Positions 16,316 through 25,244 of a stretch of DNA of 64,000 nucleotides are shown piece after piece. Both the position numbers and the translations under genes were made by a program. The stretch lies in contig CAKORJ010000001.1 of NCBI GenBank assembly GCA_934101575.1, positions 248,001-312,000 of the forward strand, given 5' to 3'. Under the pieces are notes generated by a model. It did no database searches and was not told the DNA's origin. It worked only from the letters and a program-made list of their open reading frames with translations. Numbering within the stretch: position 1 is the stretch's first letter; the number at the start of each line of letters is the position of its first letter. Origin of the DNA: an uncultured Bacilli bacterium. Its GTDB lineage: Bacteria > Bacillota_I > Bacilli_A > RF39 > UBA660.

Positions 16316-17035
16316 ATGAGCGGACATTCTAAATGGTCTACGATTAAAAGAAAAAAAGGGCTTATTGATGCGGAAAGGGGTAAAGTTTTTCAAAAGTTAA
16401 CTAAAGAAATATATGTTGCTGCTAAGAATGGTGATCCTAGTATTGATAGTAATCCTTCACTTAGGATGATTGTTGATAAGGCTAAGGCTGCTAATATGCC
16501 TAAGGATAGAATTCAAGCTGCTATTGATAAAGCTAGTAAGAGTGCAGGTGGGGATGATTATGAATTTGTTAGATATGAAGGATATGGTCCAAATGGAGTC
16601 GCTATAATGGTTGATTGTTTAACTGATAATAGAAACAGAACAGCTTCCATGGTTAGAAGTACTTTTACTAAAAGAGGTGGTAATTTAGGAACTGATGGAT
16701 CTGTTAGTTACATGTTTGAGAGAAAAGGTGTAATTGTTCTTCCTAAGTCTTATGACGAGGATGCTCTTATGAATATTGCTCTTGAAAATGATGCTATTGA
16801 TTTTGTTAGTTTAGATGATTCTTATGAAATTTATACTACTTTTGAAAGCTTTATTGATATGAATAAAACTCTTGAAGAGGCTGGTATTACTGATTTTATA
16901 ATGAATGAAGTTAGATATATTCCTTCTAATTATATTACTCTTGATGAGGATAAAACTAATAAAATATTAAGTCTTGTTGAGACTCTTGAGGATTTAGATG
17001 ATGTTCAAGATGTTTATCATAATTTAGAAGTTTAG
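16316..17035 (+). CDS. yebC: YebC/PmpR family protein
   Basis: A 239-residue protein opening with MSGHSKWSTIKRKKG, the family signature, followed by NMPKDRIQAAIDKA and GPNGVAIMVDCLTDNRNRT. The three-domain length is normal. The family has been described as a DNA-binding regulator and more recently as a factor that relieves ribosome stalling at proline-rich stretches. The gene has AAGGAGTGAT before its ATG and is followed one base later by tcdA. Confidence 0.96.
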   Translation: MSGHSKWSTIKRKKGLIDAERGKVFQKLTKEIYVAAKNGDPSIDSNPSLRMIVDKAKAANMPKDRIQAAIDKASKSAGGDDYEFVRYEGYGPNGVAIMVDCLTDNRNRTASMVRSTFTKRGGNLGTDGSVSYMFERKGVIVLPKSYDEDALMNIALENDAIDFVSLDDSYEIYTTFESFIDMNKTLEEAGITDFIMNEVRYIPSNYITLDEDKTNKILSLVETLEDLDDVQDVYHNLEV

Positions 17036-17036
17036 T

Positions 17037-17723
17037 ATGTTTGAAAGATTAGAACTTTTAATTGGCAAAGGTGGATTATCAAAATTAAGAAATAGCAGTG
17101 TGCTTGTAGTTGGAGTTGGTGGAGTAGGTGGTTATGTTGTTGAATCACTTGTAAGATCTGGTATTTCTAATATAATTATTGCTGATTATGATGTTATTGA
17201 TGAGAGTAATATTAATAGACAAATTATTGCTCTTAGGAGTAATATTGGTAGACTTAAAGTAGATGAGTTTGAAAAAAGAATTCATATGATTAATGATGAG
17301 GTCAATGTTATAAAAATTGATTGGTTTATTGATGAGAGCAATATTGATAGTCTTTTTGAGCATAAGATTGATTATGTGATTGATGCTTGTGATACTATTA
17401 AGACTAAAGAACTTATTATTGATAGATGTATTAAAAATAATGTTAAATTTATTACATGTTTAGGTACTGGTAAAAGAATGAATCCTTCTATGCTTAGAAT
17501 TGGAAATTTAATGGATACTAGTTATGATCCTATTGCTAGAATACTTAGAAAATATGTTAGAAATATGAATATTGATAAGAACGTTATTTGTTGTTATTCT
17601 GTAGAAGAACCTATTAAACATGATGGTAATGTTGTTGGCTCTAATAGTTTTGTTCCTTCTTCGGCAGGACTTTTAATAACTAGTTATGTTGTTAGAGATA
17701 TTTGTGATAATAAAAGAGATTAA
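17037..17723 (+). CDS. tcdA: TcdA-like tRNA threonylcarbamoyladenosine dehydratase (ThiF fold)
   Basis: A 228-residue E1-like adenylyltransferase. VGVGGVGGYVVESL is the nucleotide loop (about residues 23-36), then DYDVIDESNINRQ, and VIDACDTIKTK is the conserved Asp motif. The last segment, SSAGLLITSYVVRDI, is typical of TcdA/CsdL, which converts t6A37 in tRNA to its cyclic form using ATP. No zinc-binding Cys pairs are seen, as usual for TcdA. It ends in a bidirectional terminator. Confidence 0.9.
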   Translation: MFERLELLIGKGGLSKLRNSSVLVVGVGGVGGYVVESLVRSGISNIIIADYDVIDESNINRQIIALRSNIGRLKVDEFEKRIHMINDEVNVIKIDWFIDESNIDSLFEHKIDYVIDACDTIKTKELIIDRCIKNNVKFITCLGTGKRMNPSMLRIGNLMDTSYDPIARILRKYVRNMNIDKNVICCYSVEEPIKHDGNVVGSNSFVPSSAGLLITSYVVRDICDNKRD

Positions 17724-17747
17724 ACGTTTGTTATTTAATCTCTTTTT
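17712..17747. terminator. bidirectional terminator
   Basis: AAAAGAGATTAAA (17712-17724) pairs exactly with TTTAATCTCTTTT (17734-17746). It overlaps the last codons of tcdA and of the convergent LtaS-like gene. Confidence 0.85.
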
Positions 17748-19650
17748 CTATAGCTTTATAGTAATTTGATTCTAAGATCATACTACTAATATTTGTTTTA
17801 TTAAATACTTCAATTCTTTTATTTTTTATGTAACTTGATGTACATTTTTTTGTGAAACAAGTAAATTTGTTTATTTTTTCATTGTAATAACCTTTATTAG
17901 TTAAGAAACTTCTATCATTAAAAATAACTATTCCTTCAGCATCACTCATTATGTCTTTTCCTACTAGGAGTCTTGAATCGTATTTTATATCAAACATATT
18001 TAATATAGTTGGTAATATGTCTATGTTTGAGGCATATTTTGTTATATTTTCTTGCTTAATTTCAGGATTGTATATTATTAGTCCAGATTTATATTTATCA
18101 TAGGGATTATTTAGCTTTTCTATTTCGTTTAGTTCTTTATTTGATAGTCCATATGGGTAATGGTCAGGCACTATTACGATCACTGTATTTTCTAGTAATT
18201 TTTCTTTTTCTAAGTTTTTAATTAAACTGTTAAGCGCCTTGTCTAGGTCTATTGTTGCACTTATATATGCTTTAGTAGCATTAGAATAATTTAAGTTATT
18301 TACTTCTTTTTTATGTTTTTTTGCTATGTTGTTTGTATTAAAATTATGTGGTAAGTGAGAGCTAATTGTCATATAATATGTCATGAATTGTTTATCGTTT
18401 TTATAATCTTTAAATGATTCTTTTAACATTTCTTCATCACTTTGTGGGAATATATTACAATTTATTTTTTTCTCCAACCCATTTCCACAGGCGGTAAATT
18501 TTTCATATCCAAATGTTGGCATTACTAAGTTTCGGTTATAGAAGTTGTATTTTCCATTATGATAGGCATGTGTTTTATAACTCTTTTCTTTTAAGATATT
18601 AGCATATGTGTATGGAAATGTTTTATTTTGAGAACTTAAGTAACTCCATGTTCCTTCTTTTGGTAAAAGACCAGTTAGGTTTGTGTATTCTCCATCAGAT
18701 GTAGAAGCATAATATATTGGAGTATAAAAATTAGTAAATGTTAAACTAGAATTTTGCATTTTATAAAGAGTAGGGGTAGTTTCTTTATTTATTGCTTTAA
18801 AATATAATGATTCCGCTGTTATAAATATTAGATTTTTATCCTTGAATACACCAGTATATTTATTTTTATTAGTTGGAATTTCCTCTTTTATATAGTTATT
18901 TATTTTTTTAATTTTATTATTGCTTGTTTTTATTTTATTAAAGTTTATATCTGTTATATTATAGTTTTTCTGTTGCTTATTATAGTTTCTTCCTGTGTTT
19001 TTGTTTTTTATTATTGATTCATTATAAGAGTTGTTGTATCTATATAAATCTATTAGCATACCCCCTGGAAGACCAAAATTTTTGTTATTTTTTACTTCAC
19101 TATTTGTATTATTTAATAAGTTTTCTTTGGTATATATTTCATTTTTATTATCTGTATTTATTAGTATTATTCCTATTATTATTGCTATACTTGTTATTAG
19201 TGAAATTATTAATACTAATGTTTTTCTTTTGCATTTTTCTTCTCTTGTTTTTATGATAAATACTATATATGCAGTTAGAATAACCAACATTGCTACTATT
19301 CCAGTTATGTGTTCTAATGCCTCTTTTACTATAGCACCAATAAAACCAAATACTTGCCCTCCGTTTACTAATGAATATACTGAGAAGAAGCAATCATAGA
19401 AGTTATAATGTATGTATTGAGCAATAAAGAATACTGTTATTATACTTATTAGAATTATTCTTATGAATTTACTTACTTTTTCTTTAACTGGTGTTAGAAT
19501 TAATTCAATTATACTTGTTATTATTATGCTTTCTAGGATACTAAATATTATGAAATTTATGGTAATACTATTATATATTAATAAGGTGAATAAAGTACTT
19601 AGTATGAATAAATAACTTGCTGTTATTATTGAAATTTTAAAATTTTTCAT
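17731..19650 (-). CDS. ltaS: lipoteichoic acid synthase family protein
   Basis: A 639-residue membrane enzyme: five spans in the first 170 residues, a linker, then an extracellular sulfatase-fold domain. ITAESL (Glu280) and STSDGEY (Thr317) match the metal-binding Glu and nucleophile Thr of LtaS, and VPDHYPYG and SSHLPHNF supply further metal ligands. Such enzymes polymerise glycerol phosphate from phosphatidylglycerol onto a glycolipid. The linker (residues 170-270) is Asn/Lys rich and longer than usual. Its start is six bases after the rarA stop, so the two are co-transcribed. Together with the teichoic acid cluster it implies two polymer systems. Confidence 0.9.
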   Translation of the reverse strand: MKNFKISIITASYLFILSTLFTLLIYNSITINFIIFSILESIIITSIIELILTPVKEKVSKFIRIILISIITVFFIAQYIHYNFYDCFFSVYSLVNGGQVFGFIGAIVKEALEHITGIVAMLVILTAYIVFIIKTREEKCKRKTLVLIISLITSIAIIIGIILINTDNKNEIYTKENLLNNTNSEVKNNKNFGLPGGMLIDLYRYNNSYNESIIKNKNTGRNYNKQQKNYNITDINFNKIKTSNNKIKKINNYIKEEIPTNKNKYTGVFKDKNLIFITAESLYFKAINKETTPTLYKMQNSSLTFTNFYTPIYYASTSDGEYTNLTGLLPKEGTWSYLSSQNKTFPYTYANILKEKSYKTHAYHNGKYNFYNRNLVMPTFGYEKFTACGNGLEKKINCNIFPQSDEEMLKESFKDYKNDKQFMTYYMTISSHLPHNFNTNNIAKKHKKEVNNLNYSNATKAYISATIDLDKALNSLIKNLEKEKLLENTVIVIVPDHYPYGLSNKELNEIEKLNNPYDKYKSGLIIYNPEIKQENITKYASNIDILPTILNMFDIKYDSRLLVGKDIMSDAEGIVIFNDRSFLTNKGYYNEKINKFTCFTKKCTSSYIKNKRIEVFNKTNISSMILESNYYKAIEKEIK

Positions 19651-19656
19651 TTGTGT

Positions 19657-20871
19657 TTACTCCTTAAATTTATCTAGCTTTTGTTTTATTGTTTTTAATG
19701 CAATTTCATATTTTGAGGTTTCTTTTGGAATATAGTATTTCGCATCTTTTATCCCATCTGGTAGATATTGTTGCTTTACTATTGATCCTTTGTAATCGTG
19801 AGGATATTTATAACCAATATAGGGACTTTTTAGGTGTTTTGGGATATCTCCAACATTCTTTGTTTCTATGTCTTGGACTGCTTTAGCAATTGCAAGATAC
19901 GCAGTATTACTTTTTGGTGACAGTGCCATTTCTATTACAATGTTTGCTAAAATTATTTTGGCTTCTGGTAGTCCAACTCTTTCACTTGCATTTATTGCAC
20001 TATCTAATTTTGGTCCTAAGCTGGGATTAGCTAATCCTATATCTTCATAACATATTACGGACAGTCTTCTATAGATGCTGTCTAAATCTTCGGCTATTAA
20101 AAGCCTTGCTAAGTAGTGTAGCGCTGCATCTGCATCTGATCCTCTTATAGATTTTTGAAGACCACTTAGGACATCATAATGTCCTGATTCATTTTTGTCA
20201 TGGAAAAAATTTGGTTTATTACATATGTTTTTGATTATATCTATAGTTACTTTATGCTCATCATTAAAGTAATACGATACTTCTAGTAGGTTAATTGCAA
20301 ATCTTAGATCTCCGCCAGAAATTGATGCTATATATTCTAATGTATTTTGATTTATATCTATATCTTTTAATTCATTACTTTTTATACCTTTTTTTAGTCC
20401 TTCTAAAATGTCTTTGTTAGTGAGTGGCTCTAGTTTAAATATTTGACAACGACTTCTTATTGCGGGATTTATTTTATGAAAGGGGTTTGATGTTGTCATT
20501 CCTATTAAAGTTAATAGTCCACTTTCTAAACATGGTAATAAAAGATCTTGTTTATCTTTATTCATTCTATGTATTTCATCCATTATTAAGACCATTCCAT
20601 CTAGCATTTTAGCTTCTTCTATTACTATTTCTAAGTCTTTTTTATTGTTTAATGTAGCATTTAAGAAACGATAGTTGCATTTTAAATCTTTGACAAGTGC
20701 TGTTGCAATAGATGTTTTCCCTGTTCCTGGATTACCATATAAAATCATTGAGAAAAGTTTTTTATTTTTAACCATGTTAGTTAGGATTTTGTTTTCTCCA
20801 ATTAGATGGGTTTGTCCTACTATATCTTTTAAGGATTGTGGTTTTAATATTAAAGCTAGTGGTTTTTCCAT
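19657..20871 (-). CDS. rarA: replication-associated recombination protein RarA/MgsA
   Basis: A 404-residue AAA+ ATPase. YGNPGTGKTSIA is Walker A, LIMDEIHRM Walker B, and GLLTLIGMTTSNPFHKINPAIRSRC carries sensor 1 and the Arg finger. The C-terminal MgsA tetramer domain (SDADAALHYLARLL, then PPSLG-like NPSLGPKL and the YKYPHDYKG tail) is complete. It works at stalled replication forks. The second ATG (20869-20871) is eight bases after AAGGAG, so I prefer it to the first at 20877. Confidence 0.95.
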   Translation of the reverse strand: MEKPLALILKPQSLKDIVGQTHLIGENKILTNMVKNKKLFSMILYGNPGTGKTSIATALVKDLKCNYRFLNATLNNKKDLEIVIEEAKMLDGMVLIMDEIHRMNKDKQDLLLPCLESGLLTLIGMTTSNPFHKINPAIRSRCQIFKLEPLTNKDILEGLKKGIKSNELKDIDINQNTLEYIASISGGDLRFAINLLEVSYYFNDEHKVTIDIIKNICNKPNFFHDKNESGHYDVLSGLQKSIRGSDADAALHYLARLLIAEDLDSIYRRLSVICYEDIGLANPSLGPKLDSAINASERVGLPEAKIILANIVIEMALSPKSNTAYLAIAKAVQDIETKNVGDIPKHLKSPYIGYKYPHDYKGSIVKQQYLPDGIKDAKYYIPKETSKYEIALKTIKQKLDKFKE

Positions 20872-21027
20872 GTTCATCTCTCCTTGTTTTATATTTTATC
20901 AAAAATAGGAATAAAATAAAAGAATATCTATTTTATATCTGTCTATTATAGTTAAATTTTAGGATATTTTGTTATAAAGTATTTATATTTAGGTATTTTT
21001 TTGATATAATTATTATGAGGTAGAGTT

Positions 21028-21909
21028 ATGGAACTAACAGAGTATTTAGATTATATTAAGTACGAGAGAAAATTGTCTTTTGAAACTGTTAAAAACTATG
21101 AGTATGATTTAAATAAATTTGTTTTGTTTTTAAAGAAAAATAATATTTCTAGTTTTTCTGATGTTAGACAGGATGATATTTCTGATTATTTGAAATCTAT
21201 TCAAAATATGAATCCTAGGTCTATTTCTAGAAATATTACTTCTATTAATAATTTGTTTATATTTCTTTTAAAAGATAAGAAAGTTAGTTTTAATCCTTGT
21301 GAGTTTATTGATAGACCTAAACTTAAAAAGAGTTTGCCTGATGTACTTAGTATTGATGAAGTTACTGATTTACTTGATATTCCTTTAACTACTAAGTTTG
21401 ACTATAGAAATAAGGCTATGCTTGAGATTATGTACGGATGTGGTCTTAGGGTTTCTGAGGTCATTTCTTTAAAAATTCATGATATTGATATGGATAATGA
21501 TATTGTTAGGTGTATTGGTAAAGGTTCTAAAGAAAGGATTGTTCCTATTAATGATTATGCTCTTTATTATTTAAAACTTTATTTGGATGTGAGAGGTTTA
21601 TTTATTATTAATGGGAGAAATGATTATTTATTTCTTAATAATCATGGAGGACCAATGACGAGGCAAGGATTTTTAAAAAATTTGAATAAGATTCTACTTG
21701 AAAAGGGTATAAAGAGGCATATTACTCCCCACAGTTTGAGACATTCATTTGCTACTCATATGCTTAGTGGAGGAGCGGATATTAGAAGTATACAAATACT
21801 TTTAGGACATAGTGATATTAGTACTACTAAGATATATACTCATGTTAGTAATGAGAAAGTAAGACAAGATTATGAGGATTTTCATCCGCGTAGTAAGAGG
21901 GAGAAATGA
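21028..21909 (+). CDS. xerD: XerC/XerD tyrosine recombinase
   Basis: A 293-residue site-specific recombinase with the N-terminal SAM-like core-binding domain (1-85) and a catalytic domain containing Arg141, Lys165 (GKGSKER), His235-Arg238 (HSLRH), His261 (LLGHSD) and nucleophile Tyr270 (KIYTHV). Length and motifs fit chromosomal XerC/D rather than a phage integrase. A near-consensus dif site lies about 2 kb downstream. The RecG-like second recombinase is not in the window, so whether this one is XerC or XerD is not settled; the order before deoB is like Bacillus xerD (ripX)-deoB. Confidence 0.93.
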   Translation: MELTEYLDYIKYERKLSFETVKNYEYDLNKFVLFLKKNNISSFSDVRQDDISDYLKSIQNMNPRSISRNITSINNLFIFLLKDKKVSFNPCEFIDRPKLKKSLPDVLSIDEVTDLLDIPLTTKFDYRNKAMLEIMYGCGLRVSEVISLKIHDIDMDNDIVRCIGKGSKERIVPINDYALYYLKLYLDVRGLFIINGRNDYLFLNNHGGPMTRQGFLKNLNKILLEKGIKRHITPHSLRHSFATHMLSGGADIRSIQILLGHSDISTTKIYTHVSNEKVRQDYEDFHPRSKREK

Positions 21910-21913
21910 TAAA

Positions 21914-23083
21914 ATGAAATTTAAGAGAGTATTTTTAATTGTTTTAGATTCACTTGGAGCTGGAGAAGCTTTGGACGCTTCTAATTATGGTGATGTTGGC
22001 GCTTGTACACTTGGGCATATTAATCAGTCATGCGAATTATTTGTTCCAAATTTAAAAAAATTAGGTTTTTTAAATACTATTAATATGAGTGCTAATGATG
22101 ATTCTGAGGCATATTATACTATTGCTAGACCAACCAATAAAGGAAAGGATACTTTATGTGGGCATTATGAAATTATGGGTGTTCGTTGTAGTTATGCTTT
22201 TCCAACGTTTCCTGATGGCTTTCCTAGTGAGTTGATTGCGGAGCTTGAAGCTAGAACTGGAAGAAAAGTTATTGGAAATGTTAGAGCTAGTGGTACTGAA
22301 ATTATTAAGGAGCTTGGTGAAAGACAACTTGAAACTGGAGAACTAATTGTATATACTTCAGCGGATTCAGTGCTTCAAATTGCTGCTCATGAAGGTGTTA
22401 TACCTTTACAAGAATTATATAGTATTTGTGAGATTGCTAGAGAGATTACATCATCTAAGGATGAATGGAGAGTTGGACGTATTATTGCTAGACCTTTTAA
22501 AGGAAAGTCAAAAGATGATTTTGTTAGGACTAGTAATCGTAGAGATTTTACCCAAGATCCACCTTCAAAATCTATTTTAGAAAAGTTAGAAGAGAATAAA
22601 CTTAGTGTTATTTCTATTGGTAAAATTTATGATATTTTCAATGGAAAAGGTATTACCAAAAAAGTTAGATCTGCTAATAATAAAGATGGTGTAGATAAGT
22701 TATTAGATATAATGGATAAGAAGTTTAAAGGTATCTGTTTTGCTAATTTAAATGATTTTGATACTTTATATGGTCATAGAAGAGATGTAAAAGGATATGC
22801 TAGAGCTATAGAAGAACTTGATGTTGAAATACCTATGATACTTAATAAACTTAATAATGATGATTTACTTATTATTACCGCTGATCATGGTAATGATCCA
22901 ACTTTTAAGGGCACTGATCATACAAGAGAAAACACACCTGTTATTATTTATAGTAGAATTTTTAATGAACCTAAAATGTTACCTATTATGAATACTTTTG
23001 CTGATATAGGTGCAACTATTGCTGATAATTTTGACGTAGATATGCCTATGATTGGCACTAGTTATTTAGATAAACTTAAATAA
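21914..23083 (+). CDS. deoB: phosphopentomutase with Cys in place of the phospho-Thr
   Basis: A 389-residue alkaline-phosphatase-superfamily enzyme that interconverts ribose 1- and 5-phosphates. The metal motifs are present: IVLDSLGAGE at the N-terminus, YTSADSVLQIAAHE in the cap, and ADHGNDPTF plus TDHTRE near the C-terminus. In the family the active-site phosphorylated Thr sits in DTxTGHWE; here the sequence reads DTLCGHYE, placing Cys82 there. The start ATG 21914 lies after GAGGGAG and four bases past the recombinase stop. Confidence 0.93.
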   Translation: MKFKRVFLIVLDSLGAGEALDASNYGDVGACTLGHINQSCELFVPNLKKLGFLNTINMSANDDSEAYYTIARPTNKGKDTLCGHYEIMGVRCSYAFPTFPDGFPSELIAELEARTGRKVIGNVRASGTEIIKELGERQLETGELIVYTSADSVLQIAAHEGVIPLQELYSICEIAREITSSKDEWRVGRIIARPFKGKSKDDFVRTSNRRDFTQDPPSKSILEKLEENKLSVISIGKIYDIFNGKGITKKVRSANNKDGVDKLLDIMDKKFKGICFANLNDFDTLYGHRRDVKGYARAIEELDVEIPMILNKLNNDDLLIITADHGNDPTFKGTDHTRENTPVIIYSRIFNEPKMLPIMNTFADIGATIADNFDVDMPMIGTSYLDKLK

Positions 23084-23099
23084 GAAGGGGAATTGTTAT

Positions 23100-23657
23100 A
23101 TGAAAAAGAAAAAAAGTAATAAAACTGAGAAGGATGATAATTCTAAGGCTATAAAGTTTATAACTTTGGCTGGTATTGTTTTAATGGTTGTAGCTGTTAT
23201 TGCGATTGCTGTAAAAAATAATGATAATCATATTTTGAAAAGCGAATACGGAATGAATGAAGTTGGATATCTAGATGATATTGAAGTGACTTTAACTAGT
23301 GCTAATTATATTAATAATGATACAGGTATTGAAGTGACTTTTGAGATAACTAATAAAAGAGATAATACTATTACTATAACTCCGGATGATTATTTTGTTT
23401 TTTATGATATAAATAAAGTGCAAATTCCTAATAAATACACTAATGATAAGAGTATAATTAAAAAGAAGGAAACTATTACCTATAAATTACAATATGATGT
23501 TACCAAAAAGGAATTATATGAAATATATTTCTACTCTCAAGTTGTAGAAAATAATATCAAGTTTAGTTTTAAATCTAGTGAGATAAGTAATAATGTTTTA
23601 AATGAAGATACAGTGGATAATCAAGAAGAAAAAGAGATTAATCCATATGAAAATTAA
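23100..23657 (+). CDS. DUF4352-like membrane-anchored protein
   Basis: A 185-residue protein with a Lys-rich cytoplasmic start, one membrane span (about residues 20-40) and an extracytoplasmic Ig-like domain. MNEVGYLDDIEVTLTSANY, EVTFEITNKRDNTITI and FYSQVV follow the DUF4352/telokin-like pattern of small exported proteins. Role unknown. It follows deoB after 16 bases and a terminator comes after it. The C-terminal 25 residues are acidic and probably disordered. Confidence 0.72.
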   Translation: MKKKKSNKTEKDDNSKAIKFITLAGIVLMVVAVIAIAVKNNDNHILKSEYGMNEVGYLDDIEVTLTSANYINNDTGIEVTFEITNKRDNTITITPDDYFVFYDINKVQIPNKYTNDKSIIKKKETITYKLQYDVTKKELYEIYFYSQVVENNIKFSFKSSEISNNVLNEDTVDNQEEKEINPYEN

Positions 23658-23669
23658 TTGAATCTTGAT

Positions 23670-23702
23670 AGGGAAGAGTAGTAGTAATTCTTCTCTATTT
23701 TT
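23670..23702 (+). terminator. intrinsic terminator
   Basis: AGGGAAGAG (23670-23678) pairs with TTCTTCTCT (23688-23696) using two G-U pairs, followed by ATTTTT. It closes the xerD-deoB unit. Confidence 0.55.
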
Positions 23703-24331
23703 CTATTTTTAGTTTTACTGTAGTTTAAGTTTTGATTTTATCTCTTTGTTTAATTTATCCTCTTATTGTTTAATAAAATATTAGGTATTAAGTGTTATAA
23801 CCTGATGTAGTATGTTGTTTATTCTAGTTCATTTTAATGATTATAATGTAGAATAAGTATATTTGTAGAAAAATGATGTTTATATTTTTTGGTAGTATTA
23901 ACTTTTTTAATAATATATATTATATTTTTTTAGAGTAATAGAACTTTGTAAAATAAAAATAGAAGTTAACATAATATCAATTATAGGAAGTTGTATATTT
24001 TGAAAAAAGTAGGATATATTATACTATATTTAGTCTCAATTAGAACAAAAATTAAAAGACAAAGATTTATATAGTTTTTTATCCTGCTTGCTTCTCTTTT
24101 TCTTTTTTTGTTTTATTATATTTTAATTTGAGCTTTATAATTATATTGCTTTTTTATTCTCGATTTAAATTAGAAACTTTTAATTTTACATATGTTTAAT
24201 AATTGATTATGTAATAATGTATTATTTCTATATATTTTGTTTTTTAATTAGCAAATTTGTATTAGATAAATGACTATACTATTAGTTCACTCTTTTTTTA
24301 TTTAATTAAAGATAGGGGGATTGGATATAAA
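23703..24331. other. gene-free AT-rich region around dif
   Basis: About 630 bases with no plausible coding frame on either strand, no convincing ribosome site and many short A/T runs. Apart from the dif site at 23964-23991 I see no repeat array or RNA. It lies exactly where the coding strand switches, and is the longest gene-free stretch in the window. Confidence 0.7.
23964..23991 (-). other. dif: dif site (Xer chromosome dimer resolution)
   Basis: Read on the - strand this 28-base site is ACTTCCTATAA, spacer TTGATA, TTATGTTAACT. The Bacillus subtilis dif site is ACTTCCTAGAA, spacer TATATA, TTATGTAAACT: each 11-base arm differs at one position. The 11-6-11 layout is that of XerC and XerD binding arms around the exchange point. 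It lies 2 kb from a Xer recombinase gene and at the gene-strand switch. Confidence 0.88.
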
Positions 24332-24362
24332 AAAACAATAGGGTTTTGTTTCCTATTATTTT
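24332..24362. terminator. probable terminator between convergent sides
   Basis: AAAACAATAGG (24332-24342) pairs with CCTATTATTTT (24352-24362) with one mismatch. A-rich before and T-rich within the arms, so it could act for the HTH gene ending at 24407 on the - strand. Confidence 0.5.
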
Positions 24363-24406
24363 GTTGCAACTACTCTATTTTATTTTTAATGATAGGTAGG
24401 GTATGT

Positions 24407-25174
24407 TTATATTTTTCTAGACATGATTTCTGCTATTTTTTCGAATACTTCTTTAGCATTGGTTTCACTAACACATGTGTATCCTAATTCTTTTAATGCT
24501 TGTTGTTTGAAGTGAGTTAATTCTTGTGTACGACTTAATTTGTCTTCTTTTTTTTGTTCTATACGTTTTTCCCATTTTTTGTGTGATTCTGATACTTTAT
24601 TCCTTGATGCATTTCCTGTTGAGAATAATGTTTCTGCGGAGTAATATATTCCTTCGTATATATATTGTTTGTCTTCATCATATATATATTCATATACAGG
24701 TATTTGTGTTGTAGATTTTGCCATGTATGCTAAAAAGTATTTTAATTCTTCTATTTGATCCATATTTTGAATAAACATTAGTAAGTATCTTAATGTGTTG
24801 TATTCTATTTCTTCGTGATCATTTAATAGTTTATCTTTTAATGTTGTGAAGATATCTGTTAAAAGATTTTGTTCTTTTTTGTTTAATCCTCTTAGATCAG
24901 ATATTGATTCTTTATTAAAACTATCTAGTATTCCTTCGTTTATTCTTGTTTCTAATAATGTTATATATTCATCATTTACTTTTATTTTTTTTAAATCTTC
25001 TTCTTTTTCTACGCCGAATAGCATTAATAATTTTGTTTGTTTATCTTTTGGTAAGTCCTCTATTCTATCTAATGCTAAATAATTGTATAGCATTTGACGA
25101 GAAACTCCTAAAAATTTTGCAATGCTTACTTTGGATATGTTAGCTTCGTTTATTATTCTGCTAGCTTCCTTCAT
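24407..25174 (-). CDS. HTH DNA-binding protein of unknown family
   Basis: A 255-residue soluble protein with an N-terminal helix-turn-helix: ISKVSIAKFLGVSRQMLYNYL at residues 14-34 is of the Cro/XRE or Fis-like type. The rest is charged and mostly helical, possibly a ligand or oligomerisation domain, with a Lys/Glu-rich coiled coil near residues 190-225. No known domain recognised beyond the HTH. It has its own promoter overlapped by repeated CAAGTGT motifs, which suggests that it regulates itself. It is the first - strand gene to the right of dif. Confidence 0.65.
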   Translation of the reverse strand: MKEASRIINEANISKVSIAKFLGVSRQMLYNYLALDRIEDLPKDKQTKLLMLFGVEKEEDLKKIKVNDEYITLLETRINEGILDSFNKESISDLRGLNKKEQNLLTDIFTTLKDKLLNDHEEIEYNTLRYLLMFIQNMDQIEELKYFLAYMAKSTTQIPVYEYIYDEDKQYIYEGIYYSAETLFSTGNASRNKVSESHKKWEKRIEQKKEDKLSRTQELTHFKQQALKELGYTCVSETNAKEVFEKIAEIMSRKI

Positions 25175-25193
25175 ATTACCATCTCCTATTATA

Positions 25194-25225
25194 ATTGTAT
25201 CACAAGTGTCAACAATGTCAAGTGT
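25194..25225 (-). promoter_or_regulatory. promoter of the HTH gene with repeated motif
   Basis: On the - strand TTGACA (25216-25221), 16-base spacer, TACAAT (25194-25199). On the + strand the motif CAAGTGT occurs twice, at 25203-25209 and 25219-25225, 16 bases apart, covering the spacer and -35 box. This is a plausible operator for autoregulation. Confidence 0.55.
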
Positions 25226-25244
25226 AAATACATGTAAAGTTTTA

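Noticed and set aside
21028..21909. Recombinase as a mobile-element integrase
   Set aside because: Length, motifs, neighbour deoB and the dif site fit a chromosomal Xer protein; no att repeats, phage or transfer genes are nearby.
23703..24331. Hidden RNA gene or CRISPR-like repeats in the gene-free region
   Set aside because: Apart from dif I found only scattered A/T runs and no regularly spaced repeats or strong hairpins with a promoter.
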